Shown: positions 17,999-27,010, counted from the first letter of the stretch. The stretch is 64,000 bases of DNA from Buchnera aphidicola (Drepanosiphum platanoidis) (GCF_964020165.1 NZ_OZ026537.1:62001-126000); one strand, 5' to 3'. The notes: generated from the letters alone by a model not told the origin. Program-made: numbers and translations.

Positions 17999-18018
17999 AC
18001 TTTATAAAAATATAAAAA

Positions 18019-19200
18019 TTAAAATTTTTGACGTGAAAATTCAAATAGTCCAAATTTTGAAATTTTTCCTAATTTTATACGACTATAATCATTTTTAAAA
18101 AATTTTTTTATAGAAATTTCTAAAAATTTTTTACTAATTAAATATTTCATATTTATAAAATCAATTATAATTATTCCTCCTAAATTTCTTAATTTAATTT
18201 GTTGAGAAATTTTATATGCTGCTTCTAAATTTGTATATAAAGCTGTACTTTCAAAATTTTTTTTTGAAATACATTTACTAGAATTTACATCAATAACTAT
18301 TATAGCTTCAGTTATATCAAAAAAAATGTTTCCTCCAGAAGGTAATATAACTTTTTTTGTAAAAATTGATTTAAATTCAGTATTTAAATCATAAAATTTT
18401 AATAAATTTATAGTATTATTAAATATTTTTATTTTCTCTAAGATATCCAATCGTTTTAAAAAAAGTAATTTTTTATGTAAAAAAATATATAACTCTTTAT
18501 AATTTATAACTATTTTTTTAAAATTATTTTTTAAACAATATTGAAGGCATTCTTTAAAAATATTTTTTTTACAAGTATTTAACATAATATTGTTTTTTGT
18601 TAAATTTTTTATTTTTTTTTTTTTTTTTAATAAATTTAAAAAATCATTTTTTAATTCTTTAAAAGATCTATTAATAGAAGAAAATCTAACTATTAAAGAC
18701 ATTTTTTTAGGAATATTTAATTTTTTAATTATTTTTTTTAAAAAAAAAATATTTTTAAAATTAATTTTTTTAGAAAATTTTATTGTAGTAGTTAAATTTT
18801 TTGAATTTATTAACAATATCAAATAATTTCCTGATAAAGTAATTATATTTGTTAAAATAGCTTTTTTATTTAAATGTTCTTCTCTAATAATTTGAACAAT
18901 AATTACAGAATTTTTTTTCAAAATTTTTTTATTTACATAAAAATATTTTTTATTATTTTTATTTATAATATTTTTATTAAAAATTTTAGAAAAAGGTAAA
19001 ATTCCGCATTTTTTAAAACTATAATTCACAAAAATCACTTCTAAACCAAAATTAATGTTATCTACAGTTCCTTTATAAATATTATACTTTCTATGATTTT
19101 CATTTAATTTATTTATTTTTAAATTATTTATTATATTATTTTTTATCCATATAATTCGAACTTCTTTATTGTGATATATATCTATTAAAATTTTTTTCAT
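18019..19200 (-). CDS. rne: RNase E, truncated to the large catalytic core
   Basis: This is the endoribonuclease for mRNA decay and rRNA/tRNA maturation. The 393 residues align with the first ~390 of E. coli RNase E (1061). The S1 domain is near 38-120, the 5'-sensor region follows (IVRFSS where E. coli has IVRTAG), and the DNase I-like domain keeps both Mg-binding Asp (IIVIDVNSSK and IIIIDFINM). The protein stops right after FGLFEFSRQKF, before the CPxCxGTG zinc link, the small dimerisation domain and the whole degradosome scaffold. The downstream 200 bp holds only a hairpin and the pyrC-linked ORF, so nothing remains of the rest. Gene order next to rluC identifies it as rne rather than rng. 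Confidence 0.88.
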   Translation of the reverse strand: MKKILIDIYHNKEVRIIWIKNNIINNLKINKLNENHRKYNIYKGTVDNINFGLEVIFVNYSFKKCGILPFSKIFNKNIINKNNKKYFYVNKKILKKNSVIIVQIIREEHLNKKAILTNIITLSGNYLILLINSKNLTTTIKFSKKINFKNIFFLKKIIKKLNIPKKMSLIVRFSSINRSFKELKNDFLNLLKKKKKIKNLTKNNIMLNTCKKNIFKECLQYCLKNNFKKIVINYKELYIFLHKKLLFLKRLDILEKIKIFNNTINLLKFYDLNTEFKSIFTKKVILPSGGNIFFDITEAIIVIDVNSSKCISKKNFESTALYTNLEAAYKISQQIKLRNLGGIIIIDFINMKYLISKKFLEISIKKFFKNDYSRIKLGKISKFGLFEFSRQKF

Positions 19201-19359
19201 AATTAAAAATTTTTTACATCAGTTTATTAATATTATTTTATTATAAAATTTAAAAAATTATTGCGAAAAAAAATTTATATTAAAAAATATACTTTAAAAT
19301 TTTATTACTATATATTATAAAATATTATAAATTTTTTTATCATTTTAAATAAGGAAAAA

Positions 19360-20328
19360 ATGAAAAAAACAAAAGTTTTAATAATAAAAATTGACTCTCT
19401 TGATGCTAATCAAAGAATAGACAATTTTTTATTTAAAACATATAAAAAAATTCCAAAAAGTAAAATATATAAAATCTTAAGAACTGGAGAAATAAGAGTT
19501 AATAAAAAAAGAATTAAACCAAGATATAAACTTAAAACCCAAGATTTAATTAGAATACCTCCTTTAAGGATTGTATTAAAAAAAAAAATAAAAATAAACA
19601 TTAAAAATAAAAATCAAAAAAAAATTAAAAAAAGTGTTTTATATGAAGATAAATATATTTTAATTATTAATAAACCATCAGGAATTGCTGTTCATAGTGG
19701 AAGTGGAATAAAATATGGAATTATAGAAATTTTAAGATTTAAAAAATCTAAAAATGATTTTATTGAACTTGTTCATAGAATTGATAAAAATACGTCCGGA
19801 GTATTAATATTAGCAAAAAAAAAATCTATTTTAAAAATGTTACAACAACAATTTTTAATGAAAAAAATAAAAAAAAAATATTTAACAATAGTCCATGGCA
19901 ATTGGCCTAAAAAAAAATGTTTTATTAATGAGCCTATACAAAGAAAAATATCTCAAAAAAATAAAAAATTAGTTTTTATTCATAAAGATGGAAAAACTTC
20001 TAAAACTTATTTTAAAATTATAAAAAAATTTAAAAATTTCACTTTACTTGCAGCTTATCCAATTACCGGAAGAACACATCAAATTAGAATTCACGCATCA
20101 CATATTGGGCATCCAATTTTGTTTGATGATAGATATGGAAATAAAAAAATAGAAAATTTTATTAATAATAAAAAAATTAAAAAAAACATTTTGTTACATG
20201 CATATAAAATTAAATTTTATCACCCAAAAAATAAAAAAAAAATTACTATACGAGCTCCTTTAGAAAAAAAATTTTCAGATATATTAGATATAATACAAAA
20301 ATTGAATTATAATAAAATAAAAATTTAA
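19360..20328 (+). CDS. rluC: 23S rRNA pseudouridine(955/2504/2580) synthase
   Basis: An RluA-family pseudouridine synthase. The N-terminal S4 domain (about residues 13-75, RIDNFLFKTYKKIPKSKI) is followed by the catalytic domain, with the nucleophile Asp in HRIDKNTSGVLILAKK near residue 142. AYPITGRTHQIRIHASHIGHPIL and LLHAYKIKFYHP are conserved. The 322 residues compare with 319 in E. coli. It diverges from rne, as in E. coli, and this synteny distinguishes it from rluD at 61519-62478. AAGGA lies 5-9 bases upstream of the ATG. Confidence 0.93.
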   Translation: MKKTKVLIIKIDSLDANQRIDNFLFKTYKKIPKSKIYKILRTGEIRVNKKRIKPRYKLKTQDLIRIPPLRIVLKKKIKINIKNKNQKKIKKSVLYEDKYILIINKPSGIAVHSGSGIKYGIIEILRFKKSKNDFIELVHRIDKNTSGVLILAKKKSILKMLQQQFLMKKIKKKYLTIVHGNWPKKKCFINEPIQRKISQKNKKLVFIHKDGKTSKTYFKIIKKFKNFTLLAAYPITGRTHQIRIHASHIGHPILFDDRYGNKKIENFINNKKIKKNILLHAYKIKFYHPKNKKKITIRAPLEKKFSDILDIIQKLNYNKIKI

Positions 20329-20398
20329 AAATTATTATTAATAATAATAAATTAAAAAATATATGTTAAATCTCTTTATTAAGGAAAATTATAAAATT

Positions 20399-20590
20399 AT
20401 GGCTGTACAAAAAAGCAAACCTACTCGATCTAAAAGAGGAATGAGAAGATCTCATGATAGTATTAAAAATTCTACTTTAATATCTTTCGAAAAATTATCT
20501 AAAGAATATCATGTTAGACATCATATAACCAAAAAAGGTTTTTATCGGGGCAAAAAATATTTATTTTTAAAAAAAAATGATAAAAATTAA
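20399..20590 (+). CDS. rpmF: 50S ribosomal protein L32
   Basis: The start is the ATG at 20399, giving [20 protein letters not shown], which matches L32 exactly at the N-terminus. The frame is open 12 codons further upstream but those residues have no counterpart. The product has 63 residues (E. coli 57), the excess being a Lys/Asn tail. The last 14 bases overlap the start of fabD. In E. coli rpmF is followed by plsX and fabH; both are missing here. Confidence 0.95.
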   Translation: MAVQKSKPTRSKRGMRRSHDSIKNSTLISFEKLSKEYHVRHHITKKGFYRGKKYLFLKKNDKN

Positions 20591-21518
20591 TAAATTAACA
20601 AAAAAAAAAAAAAAAAAAATATCAATCATTTTTTCAGGTCAAGGAAATTATAGTTTTTCAAAAATTATTAAAATTTCTAAAAAATATTTAGAAGTTGTAA
20701 AAATTTTTAAAAAATCTTCAAAAATTTTAAAAAAAAATATTTGGAAAATTATATATAAAAAAAAAAAAAAATTTTTACAAAAAAATCAATATTTTCAAGT
20801 AATAAATTTAATTACTAATTTAGCTTTATATAAAATATGGAAAAAATATTATAAAAAAAAAAAATATTTTTATTCATTCATATTTTCAGGACATAGTTTA
20901 GGTCAATATTCAGCTTTAGTTGCATCAAAGTCTATAAAATTTGCTGATGCTTTAAAAATAGTTTTTTTCCGAGGAAAATTATTAAAAAAAAAAAAAGGTT
21001 TTATGATTGTAATATTTAATGAAAAAAAAATAAAAATAAAAAATTTATTAAATACAAATATATTAAAAAAATTAGTTTCAATTTCTAATATTAATTCAAA
21101 AAAACAAATAGTAATTGCAGGAAGTAAAAAAATAAAAAAAAAAATTATTTTTTTATTAAAAAAAAAAAATATAAAAAAATTTTTTCAACTTCCAATAAAA
21201 CATCCATTTCATTGTATTTCTATGAAAAAATTTGCTAAAAATTTTTTTAATTTTATTAATAAATTTTCATTTTATAAACCTAAGCATTTTTATATAGATA
21301 GTAATTTAGTAAATTTTTTAACAAATCCAAAAGAAATTAAAAAAAAATTAGCAAAACAAATATATACACCTGTTTTATGGGAAAAAACTATTCAATTTAT
21401 TTTAACTCAAAACATAGATGAAATATTAGAAATTGGTTTATATCCAATATTATCAAAATTTGATAAAAATAAAAAAATTAAATTTTTTAAAAAAATATTT
21501 AACTCTTTTAAAATATGA
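20577..21518 (+). CDS. fabD: Malonyl-CoA:ACP transacylase
   Basis: Transfers malonyl from CoA to acyl carrier protein. [11 protein letters not shown] matches the N-terminal signature, the nucleophile Ser is in [11 protein letters not shown] near residue 104, the substrate Arg in FFRGKLL, and the catalytic His in KHPFHCISM near residue 205. The 313 residues compare with 309 in E. coli. The start overlaps the rpmF end and the end overlaps fabG by four bases. A run of 20 A (20600-20619) lies in codons 8-15; the frame is open as written but the tract is highly prone to slippage. Confidence 0.93.
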   Translation: MIKINKLTKKKKKKISIIFSGQGNYSFSKIIKISKKYLEVVKIFKKSSKILKKNIWKIIYKKKKKFLQKNQYFQVINLITNLALYKIWKKYYKKKKYFYSFIFSGHSLGQYSALVASKSIKFADALKIVFFRGKLLKKKKGFMIVIFNEKKIKIKNLLNTNILKKLVSISNINSKKQIVIAGSKKIKKKIIFLLKKKNIKKFFQLPIKHPFHCISMKKFAKNFFNFINKFSFYKPKHFYIDSNLVNFLTNPKEIKKKLAKQIYTPVLWEKTIQFILTQNIDEILEIGLYPILSKFDKNKKIKFFKKIFNSFKI

Positions 21519-22252
21519 AAATAAAAAAAAAAAAAGTTGCAATAATTACAGGAGCTAATTCAGGAATAGGAAAATCAATTTTAAAAAAATTTATAAAAAA
21601 AAATATTTATGTTATTGGAATTTCAAGAACCAAACAAGGAAAAATAAAAATTAATAAAATTGTTAAAAATAATGGAAAAGGAATTGTATTAAATGTTACA
21701 AACATGTTTTTAATAAAAAAAATATTTAAAGAAATTTATAAAAAATTTAAAAAAATAGATATATTAATAAACAATGCTGGAATTATATCAGATAGTTTAT
21801 TATTAAATATGAAAAAAAAAAATTGGATAAAAGTAATAAATACTAATTTAAACTCTATTTTTTATACTTCTAAAATAGCTATAAAATACATGTTAAAAAA
21901 TAGATATGGAAGAATTGTTAATATTGGATCTATAATTGGGAATATAGGAAATACAGGACAAACAAATTATTCTGCTTCTAAATCTGCATTATCTGGATTT
22001 ACAAAATCTTTAGCATTAGAAGTAGCAAAGAAAAATATTACAGTTAATATAGTATCTCCTGGATTTATAAAAACAAAAATCATAAAAAAAATAAATAATA
22101 AAATAAAAAAAAAAATTTTAAAAAAAATACCACTTGGAAAACTAGGAATTCCTAAAAATATTGCAAATTCAGTATTCTTTTTATGTAAAAAAAGTTCTAA
22201 TTATATTACTGGTCATAATTTACATGTTAATGGAGGAATGTTAATGAAATAA
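21515..22252 (+). CDS. fabG: 3-oxoacyl-ACP reductase
   Basis: NADPH-dependent short-chain dehydrogenase of fatty acid elongation. TGANSGIGKSI is the cofactor motif near residue 12, INNAGI follows near 86, the catalytic Ser is in NIGSIIG, and Tyr/Lys in NYSASKSAL near residue 150. The C-terminus GHNLHVNGGMLM is typical. The 245 residues compare with 244 in E. coli. Its ATG overlaps the fabD TGA as ATGA, implying coupled translation. Confidence 0.95.
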   Translation: MKIKKKKVAIITGANSGIGKSILKKFIKKNIYVIGISRTKQGKIKINKIVKNNGKGIVLNVTNMFLIKKIFKEIYKKFKKIDILINNAGIISDSLLLNMKKKNWIKVINTNLNSIFYTSKIAIKYMLKNRYGRIVNIGSIIGNIGNTGQTNYSASKSALSGFTKSLALEVAKKNITVNIVSPGFIKTKIIKKINNKIKKKILKKIPLGKLGIPKNIANSVFFLCKKSSNYITGHNLHVNGGMLMK

Positions 22253-22320
22253 ACAAGGATTATTTTAAAATTAAAATTATTATAATCATATTAATTTTTA
22301 AAAAAATTAGGAAACAAGTT

Positions 22321-22563
22321 ATGAAAAAATTTCGTATAAAAAAAACAGTAAAAAAAATAATAAAAAAATGTCTCAATACTAAAAAAAAAATTAAAAAAAA
22401 AAAATTAATTAGAAAAGATTTAAAAGCAGATTCTTTAGATTTAATAGAAATAATTATGAATGTAGAAGAAAAATTTAAAATTAATTTTTCTGATAAAGAT
22501 TCTGAAAAAGTGACTTCTGTTCAATCTTTAATAAACATAATAAAAAAATATTATAAAAAATAA
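22321..22563 (+). CDS. acpP: Acyl carrier protein with an unusually basic N-terminal half
   Basis: The phosphopantetheine attachment Ser38 lies in KADSLDLIEII, the helix II signature (E. coli GADSLDTVELV). The C-terminal helix region SEKVTSVQSLINIIKKYY also aligns. The 80 residues compare with 78 in E. coli. By my count there are 25 Lys and 2 Arg against about 9 acidic residues, so the net charge is strongly positive, whereas ACPs are normally strongly acidic. The first 32 residues have no Asp or Glu at all. The order fabD-fabG-acpP confirms identity. Confidence 0.93.
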   Translation: MKKFRIKKTVKKIIKKCLNTKKKIKKKKLIRKDLKADSLDLIEIIMNVEEKFKINFSDKDSEKVTSVQSLINIIKKYYKK

Positions 22564-22631
22564 TTTTTAAAATATTTATATTACTTTAAACATATTCATT
22601 TAAACTTTAAAAAAATAAAATGTTATAATTT

Positions 22632-23273
22632 ATGAAAAAAGGCAAATTTATTGTTATTGAAGGAATTGATGGTTCAGGAAAAAATATGGCTTGTAAAATC
22701 TTAAAAAAATGTTTTAATAAATTTAGAATAAAAAAAAAAATTTTTGTTAGACAACCAGGAAGTACTAAAATATCTGAAAAAATTAGAAATATTTTAAAAA
22801 AAAATAATAAAAAAGAAAAATTAACTAAATATTCAGAATTATTATTATTATATGCTGCAAGATCACAATTATTAGAAAATATTATTAAACCAGCCTTAAA
22901 AAATGATTTTTGGGTAGTTTCAAATAGACATCAATTATCTTCTTTTGCTTATCAAAATGGAGGAAATAATATAAAAGAAAAATATTTAAAAATTTTAAAT
23001 ACATTAATAAAAGATAAAATATTACCAAATTTAACAATATATTTAGATATTACCCCAAAAATTGCTTTAAAAAGAATATTATTTCGAAAAAAAAAAATTG
23101 ATAGAATAGAAAAAAAATCAAAAAAATTTTTTGATTCTGTAAGAAATAAATATTTAGAAAAAATAAATTTAGATAAAAAAAAAATATTTATTAATACAAA
23201 TAATACTTTAAAAAATGTACAAAAAAATATTAAACATAAATTTGAAAAATGGCTTAAAAAATATCAAATATGA
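22632..23273 (+). CDS. tmk: Thymidylate kinase with altered active-site motifs
   Basis: Phosphorylates dTMP to dTDP. VIEGIDGSGKNMACK (P-loop), QPGSTKISEKIR, LLYAARSQLLENIIKPAL and SNRHQLSSFAYQNGG follow the family order, and the lid KIDRIEKK is present. The 213 residues match E. coli (213). Three usually conserved residues differ: GKT has become GKN (Asn18), REPGG is RQPGS (Gln41, Ser44), and DRH is NRH (Asn98). The frame is intact and ends in ATGA overlapping holB. The cluster position after acpP (fabF, pabC and mltG absent) matches E. coli. Confidence 0.9.
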   Translation: MKKGKFIVIEGIDGSGKNMACKILKKCFNKFRIKKKIFVRQPGSTKISEKIRNILKKNNKKEKLTKYSELLLLYAARSQLLENIIKPALKNDFWVVSNRHQLSSFAYQNGGNNIKEKYLKILNTLIKDKILPNLTIYLDITPKIALKRILFRKKKIDRIEKKSKKFFDSVRNKYLEKINLDKKKIFINTNNTLKNVQKNIKHKFEKWLKKYQI

Positions 23274-24238
23274 GTTCATATCCGTGGTTAGATAAAATTT
23301 ATAAAATTATAATTCAAGATTATTATAAATTTAATAATTGTCGATCTATAATAATAAAATCTGCTAAAAATATAGGAGAAAATCAATTAATTTTTTCAAT
23401 ATGCAAAAAAATATTATGTTTAAATTCTTATAAATTTAATTTTTGTAACATATGTAAAAGTTGTTTATTAATAAAAAATAAAAATCATCCTGATTTACAT
23501 ATTTTAAAAAAAAAAAAAAGTTCAATAGGAATTGATAGAACTTTAAAATATATTCAAAAAATTATATTCACTCCAAAATGTAGTAATTTTAAAATATTAT
23601 GGGTTCCTGAAATGAATTTTTTAACGGAATCTGCTATAAGTGTATTTTTAAAAATATTAGAAAATCCTCCTAAAAATACATGGTTTTTTTTTAATCAAAA
23701 TTATTCTGATTTTATAAAATTAACTTTTAAAAGTAGATGTTTTACATATTATATATATCCTCCTAATACAAAAAATAGTATTGATTGGTTCAAAAAAAAA
23801 AAATTAAATAAAAAATATAATAAAGAATTTTTATTATCTTTAAAAATTTCAGAAAATTCCCCTATACAAGCAAAAAAATTTTTAAATAGCTCAAATTTTT
23901 ATAAAAGAAAAAAATTTTTTAAAAAAATTTATTTGTCTATTCAAAAAAATAATTTTATAACATTAATTTCAGAATTTAAAAAAAATAAAAAAAAAAAAAT
24001 ATTTTGGTTATGTCTTATAATCTTAGATTCTATTAAATCAAAATTAAATAAAAAAATTAAATTAATAAATTTTGATCAATTAAGTTTAATAAAATTATTA
24101 AAAAAAAAATACTCAAAAAAAAAATTATTTTTATTTATAAAATATTTAAACAAAACACAATTTTATATTAAAAATATAAAAGGAATTGACAAAACTTTTA
24201 CAATATTAACAATACTATCAATTTTAGAAAAATTATAA
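23270..24238 (+). CDS. holB: DNA polymerase III subunit delta prime
   Basis: A clamp-loader component. YPWLDKIYKIIIQDY at the N-terminus, the zinc module Cys residues in LCLNSYKFNFCNICKSC, HPDLHIL, and LKILENPPKNTWFFF (sensor region) match HolB. SRCFTYYIYPP is the arginine-containing SRC motif region. The 322 residues compare with 334 in E. coli. It overlaps tmk by four bases. The C-terminal third is Lys-rich and diverged. Confidence 0.88.
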   Translation: MSSYPWLDKIYKIIIQDYYKFNNCRSIIIKSAKNIGENQLIFSICKKILCLNSYKFNFCNICKSCLLIKNKNHPDLHILKKKKSSIGIDRTLKYIQKIIFTPKCSNFKILWVPEMNFLTESAISVFLKILENPPKNTWFFFNQNYSDFIKLTFKSRCFTYYIYPPNTKNSIDWFKKKKLNKKYNKEFLLSLKISENSPIQAKKFLNSSNFYKRKKFFKKIYLSIQKNNFITLISEFKKNKKKKIFWLCLIILDSIKSKLNKKIKLINFDQLSLIKLLKKKYSKKKLFLFIKYLNKTQFYIKNIKGIDKTFTILTILSILEKL

Positions 24239-24262
24239 AAATAACAAAATTATAGGTTAAAA

Positions 24263-25063
24263 ATGTTTCTAATAGATTCACATTGTCATTTAGATAAGTT
24301 AAATTATAAGAAAAATAATTCTAATCCAAAAAAAATATTAAAAATAGCTTATTTAAAAAAAGTTAAAATGATATTACTAGTATCGACTTCTTTAAAAAAT
24401 TTTAAAAAAATTAAAAAAAAATTTAAAAAAAAATTTAATAATATTCTTTATTCTTGTGGAATTCATCCATTAAACATTAAAAATATAAAAGATTTTTATA
24501 AAATTAAAAAATTTTGTTCAAAAAAAATGGTATCTGCTATTGGAGAAACAGGATTAGATTATTATTATGGACAAAAAAGTAATATATTACAAAAAAAAAT
24601 TTTTAGAAAACATATTAGATTAGGAATTAAATTAAACAAACCAATTATTGTGCATTCTAGAAGTGCCGAAAAAGATACTATAAAAATTTTACAACAAGAA
24701 AATTCTGAAATTTGTGGAGGAATTTTACATTCTTTTAATCAAAATCTAAACATGTTAAGAAATTTATTAAATTTAAATTTTTATATTTCTATATCTGGAA
24801 TAATAACTTTTAAAAATTCTGAAAATTTAAGAAAAATTATTAAATTTATACCTTTAAACAAATTATTAATCGAAACAGATTCTCCATATTTAACTCCTGA
24901 ACCTTATAGAGGAAAAGAAAACAATCCTTCACATATAAACGATATAATTACATTTATATCAAAAATTATAAAAATTAAAAAAAAAAAACTTAGTAAAATA
25001 ATTAAAAAAAATTTTTTTAACTTATTTAAATTAAAAAAAATAAAAAAAACGTATTTTATTTAA
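24263..25063 (+). CDS. ycfH: TatD-family metal-dependent hydrolase (YcfH)
   Basis: A TIM-barrel metallohydrolase. The metal-binding DSHCHLDKLNY is at the N-terminus, CGIHPLNI and AIGETGLDYYYG follow, then PIIVHSRSAEKDT and LLIETDSPYLTPEPYRG. The 266 residues match E. coli YcfH (265). It lies between holB and ptsG in the E. coli order. An AGG precedes the ATG. TatD-family members act on DNA or D-aminoacyl-tRNA; the substrate of this one is not evident from sequence. Confidence 0.92.
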   Translation: MFLIDSHCHLDKLNYKKNNSNPKKILKIAYLKKVKMILLVSTSLKNFKKIKKKFKKKFNNILYSCGIHPLNIKNIKDFYKIKKFCSKKMVSAIGETGLDYYYGQKSNILQKKIFRKHIRLGIKLNKPIIVHSRSAEKDTIKILQQENSEICGGILHSFNQNLNMLRNLLNLNFYISISGIITFKNSENLRKIIKFIPLNKLLIETDSPYLTPEPYRGKENNPSHINDIITFISKIIKIKKKKLSKIIKKNFFNLFKLKKIKKTYFI

Positions 25064-25115
25064 TTAATTTAAAAAATTTATATTAAATATAGTTTTTATA
25101 TTTAAGAGATAACAA

Positions 25116-26549
25116 ATGTTTAAAAATATGTTTGCAATATTGCAAAAAATTGGCAAATCTTTAATGTTACCTGTTTCCGTTTTGCCAATAGCAGGATTAT
25201 TGTTAGGTATAGGATCTGCACATTTTGAAATTGTTCCAAAAATTGTATCAAGTGTAATGTTAGAATCTGGAAATTCAATATTTTCAAATATGCCTTTAAT
25301 TTTTTCTATGGGAATTGCTTTAGGATTTACAAAAAATGATGGTGTAGCTGCATTATCTGCTGTTATATCATATAAAATTATGGAAAAAACAATTTTTATA
25401 TTATTACCTTTAGTTTCGAATGAATTAGTGAATAATTCTCATTTATATAGTAATGATACAGGAATATTTGGAGGAATTATTGCTGGATCAATAGCAGCAA
25501 TAATGTTTAATAATTTTTACAAAATTCAATTACCAGAATATTTAGGTTTTTTTTCAGGAAAAAGATTTATTCCTATAATTTCTGGTTTATGTGCTATCAT
25601 TATTGGATATTTTTTATCTATAATTTGGCCATGTATTGGGAAAATAATTCAAAATTTTTCAGAATGGGCTGCTTATCAAAATCCAATGATAGCTTTTGGA
25701 ATTTATGGAACAGTAGAAAGACTTTTAGTTCCTTTTGGTTTACATCATATATGGAATGTACCATTTCAAATGCAAATAGGAGAATATAAAAATTCTTTAG
25801 GTCAAATTTTTCATGGAGACATTGCTCGATATATGGCTGGAGATAATAGCGCTGGAAAACTTTCAGGAGGTTTCTTATTTAAAATGTATGGTTTACCTGG
25901 AGCAGCATTAGCTATTTGGTTTAATGCAGCAAAAAAAAATCAAGCAAAAATTGGTGGAATGATGATTTCAGCAGCTTTAACAGCATTTTTAACTGGAATT
26001 ACTGAACCAATTGAATTCTCTTTTATTATGGTTGCTCCAATATTATATTTTATTCATTCAATATTAGCTGGATTAGCTTTTTCTTTATGTATATTATTAA
26101 ATATGAAAGCAGGAACTAGTTTTTCTCATGGATTAATCGATTTTATTTTATTAAGTAAACATAGTAATAACATTTTATATTTTCCTATTATAGGAGTATT
26201 ATATTCAAGTTTATATTTTATAATTTTTTCTACATATATAAAATTTTTTAATATAAAAACTCCCGGAAGAGAAAGTAATAAAGAAATAAAATCTACTAAA
26301 AATATTTATAAAAAAATTCCTATATTAATTAACTATTTAGGAAATAAAAAAAATATTGTAAACATTGATGCTTGTATTACAAGATTAAGAATTACTGTAA
26401 TAAATGTACAAAAAATAAATAAAAAAGGATTAATTTCTTTAGGAGCTTCTGGAGTTTTTATTTCTGGATCAGGAGTACAAATTGTATTTGGAACAAAATC
26501 TGATAATATTAAAACTTTAATTGATGATTATTTAAAAAAAAAATTTTAA
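25116..26549 (+). CDS. ptsG: Glucose-specific PTS enzyme IIBC
   Basis: Glucose uptake and phosphorylation at the inner membrane. The N-terminal IIC domain (about 1-375) has many hydrophobic helices and the substrate-loop motif [11 protein letters not shown] near residue 295. The C-terminal IIB domain (about 400-477) has the phosphorylated Cys in [10 protein letters not shown]. The 477 residues exactly match the E. coli length. AAGAGAT precedes the ATG. It is among the better conserved genes of the window. The frameshifted hinT follows after 12 bp. Confidence 0.96.
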   Translation: MFKNMFAILQKIGKSLMLPVSVLPIAGLLLGIGSAHFEIVPKIVSSVMLESGNSIFSNMPLIFSMGIALGFTKNDGVAALSAVISYKIMEKTIFILLPLVSNELVNNSHLYSNDTGIFGGIIAGSIAAIMFNNFYKIQLPEYLGFFSGKRFIPIISGLCAIIIGYFLSIIWPCIGKIIQNFSEWAAYQNPMIAFGIYGTVERLLVPFGLHHIWNVPFQMQIGEYKNSLGQIFHGDIARYMAGDNSAGKLSGGFLFKMYGLPGAALAIWFNAAKKNQAKIGGMMISAALTAFLTGITEPIEFSFIMVAPILYFIHSILAGLAFSLCILLNMKAGTSFSHGLIDFILLSKHSNNILYFPIIGVLYSSLYFIIFSTYIKFFNIKTPGRESNKEIKSTKNIYKKIPILINYLGNKKNIVNIDACITRLRITVINVQKINKKGLISLGASGVFISGSGVQIVFGTKSDNIKTLIDDYLKKKF

Positions 26550-26561
26550 AATGAGAATAAT

Positions 26562-26905
26562 ATGATTAATAAAAAAAATATTTTTGAAAAAATAATTAAA
26601 AAAAAAAATCAAAAAAAATAGTTTATCAAGATAATTTAGTAACTGCATTTTATGATATACATCCTAAAGCTTTAATTCATATTTTAATAATTCCCAATAA
26701 ATTTATAAAAAATTTAAATCATATCAAAAAAAATCATTTTAAATATATTAATAGAATGATAAAAGTAGCTATAAAAATTGCAAAAAAAAAAAATATACAT
26801 AAAAATGGTTATAGAATCATAATAAATTGTAATAAGCATGGTGGTCAAGAAATAAAATATTTACATCTTCATTTATTAGGTGGTTGTAAATTAAAATCTA
26901 TTTAA
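26562..26905 (+). pseudogene. hinT: HIT-family nucleotide hydrolase HinT, frameshifted at poly(A)
   Basis: The ATG frame gives MINKKNIFEKIIKKKNQKK and then a TAG at about 26619. One frame over, the remainder reads on as IVYQDNLVTAFYDIHPKA through NKHGGQEIKYLHLHLLGG to a stop at 26903-26905, matching E. coli HinT (purine nucleoside phosphoramidase) along its length. The shift coincides with an 11-A tract and an 8-A tract. One extra A in either restores a full gene of about 114 residues. The HxHxH motif is YLHLH, so the first His is replaced by Tyr. No other stop or indel is present, which fits a recent lesion or rescue by transcript slippage. Gene order after ptsG is as in E. coli. Confidence 0.85.
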
Positions 26906-26935
26906 AATTGATAGAAATATTTTTATAAAAAATTT

Positions 26936-27010
26936 TAAGAGCTGAATCTTTCACCTAAAATTAATTTTTTTTAATTTAAATTAATTTTTATTATATAAGT
27001 TCAGCTCTTA
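26936..27010. terminator. Inverted repeat between convergent hinT and asnS
   Basis: Perfect 11-bp arms TAAGAGCTGAA (26936-26946) and TTCAGCTCTTA (27000-27010) enclose a 53-base, mostly A/T loop that itself contains a TTAATTTAAATTAA symmetry. It is one of the few GC-containing sequences in the spacer. The short T tract TAATTTTTAA follows on the plus strand. Role as a bidirectional terminator is inferred from position. Confidence 0.5.
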
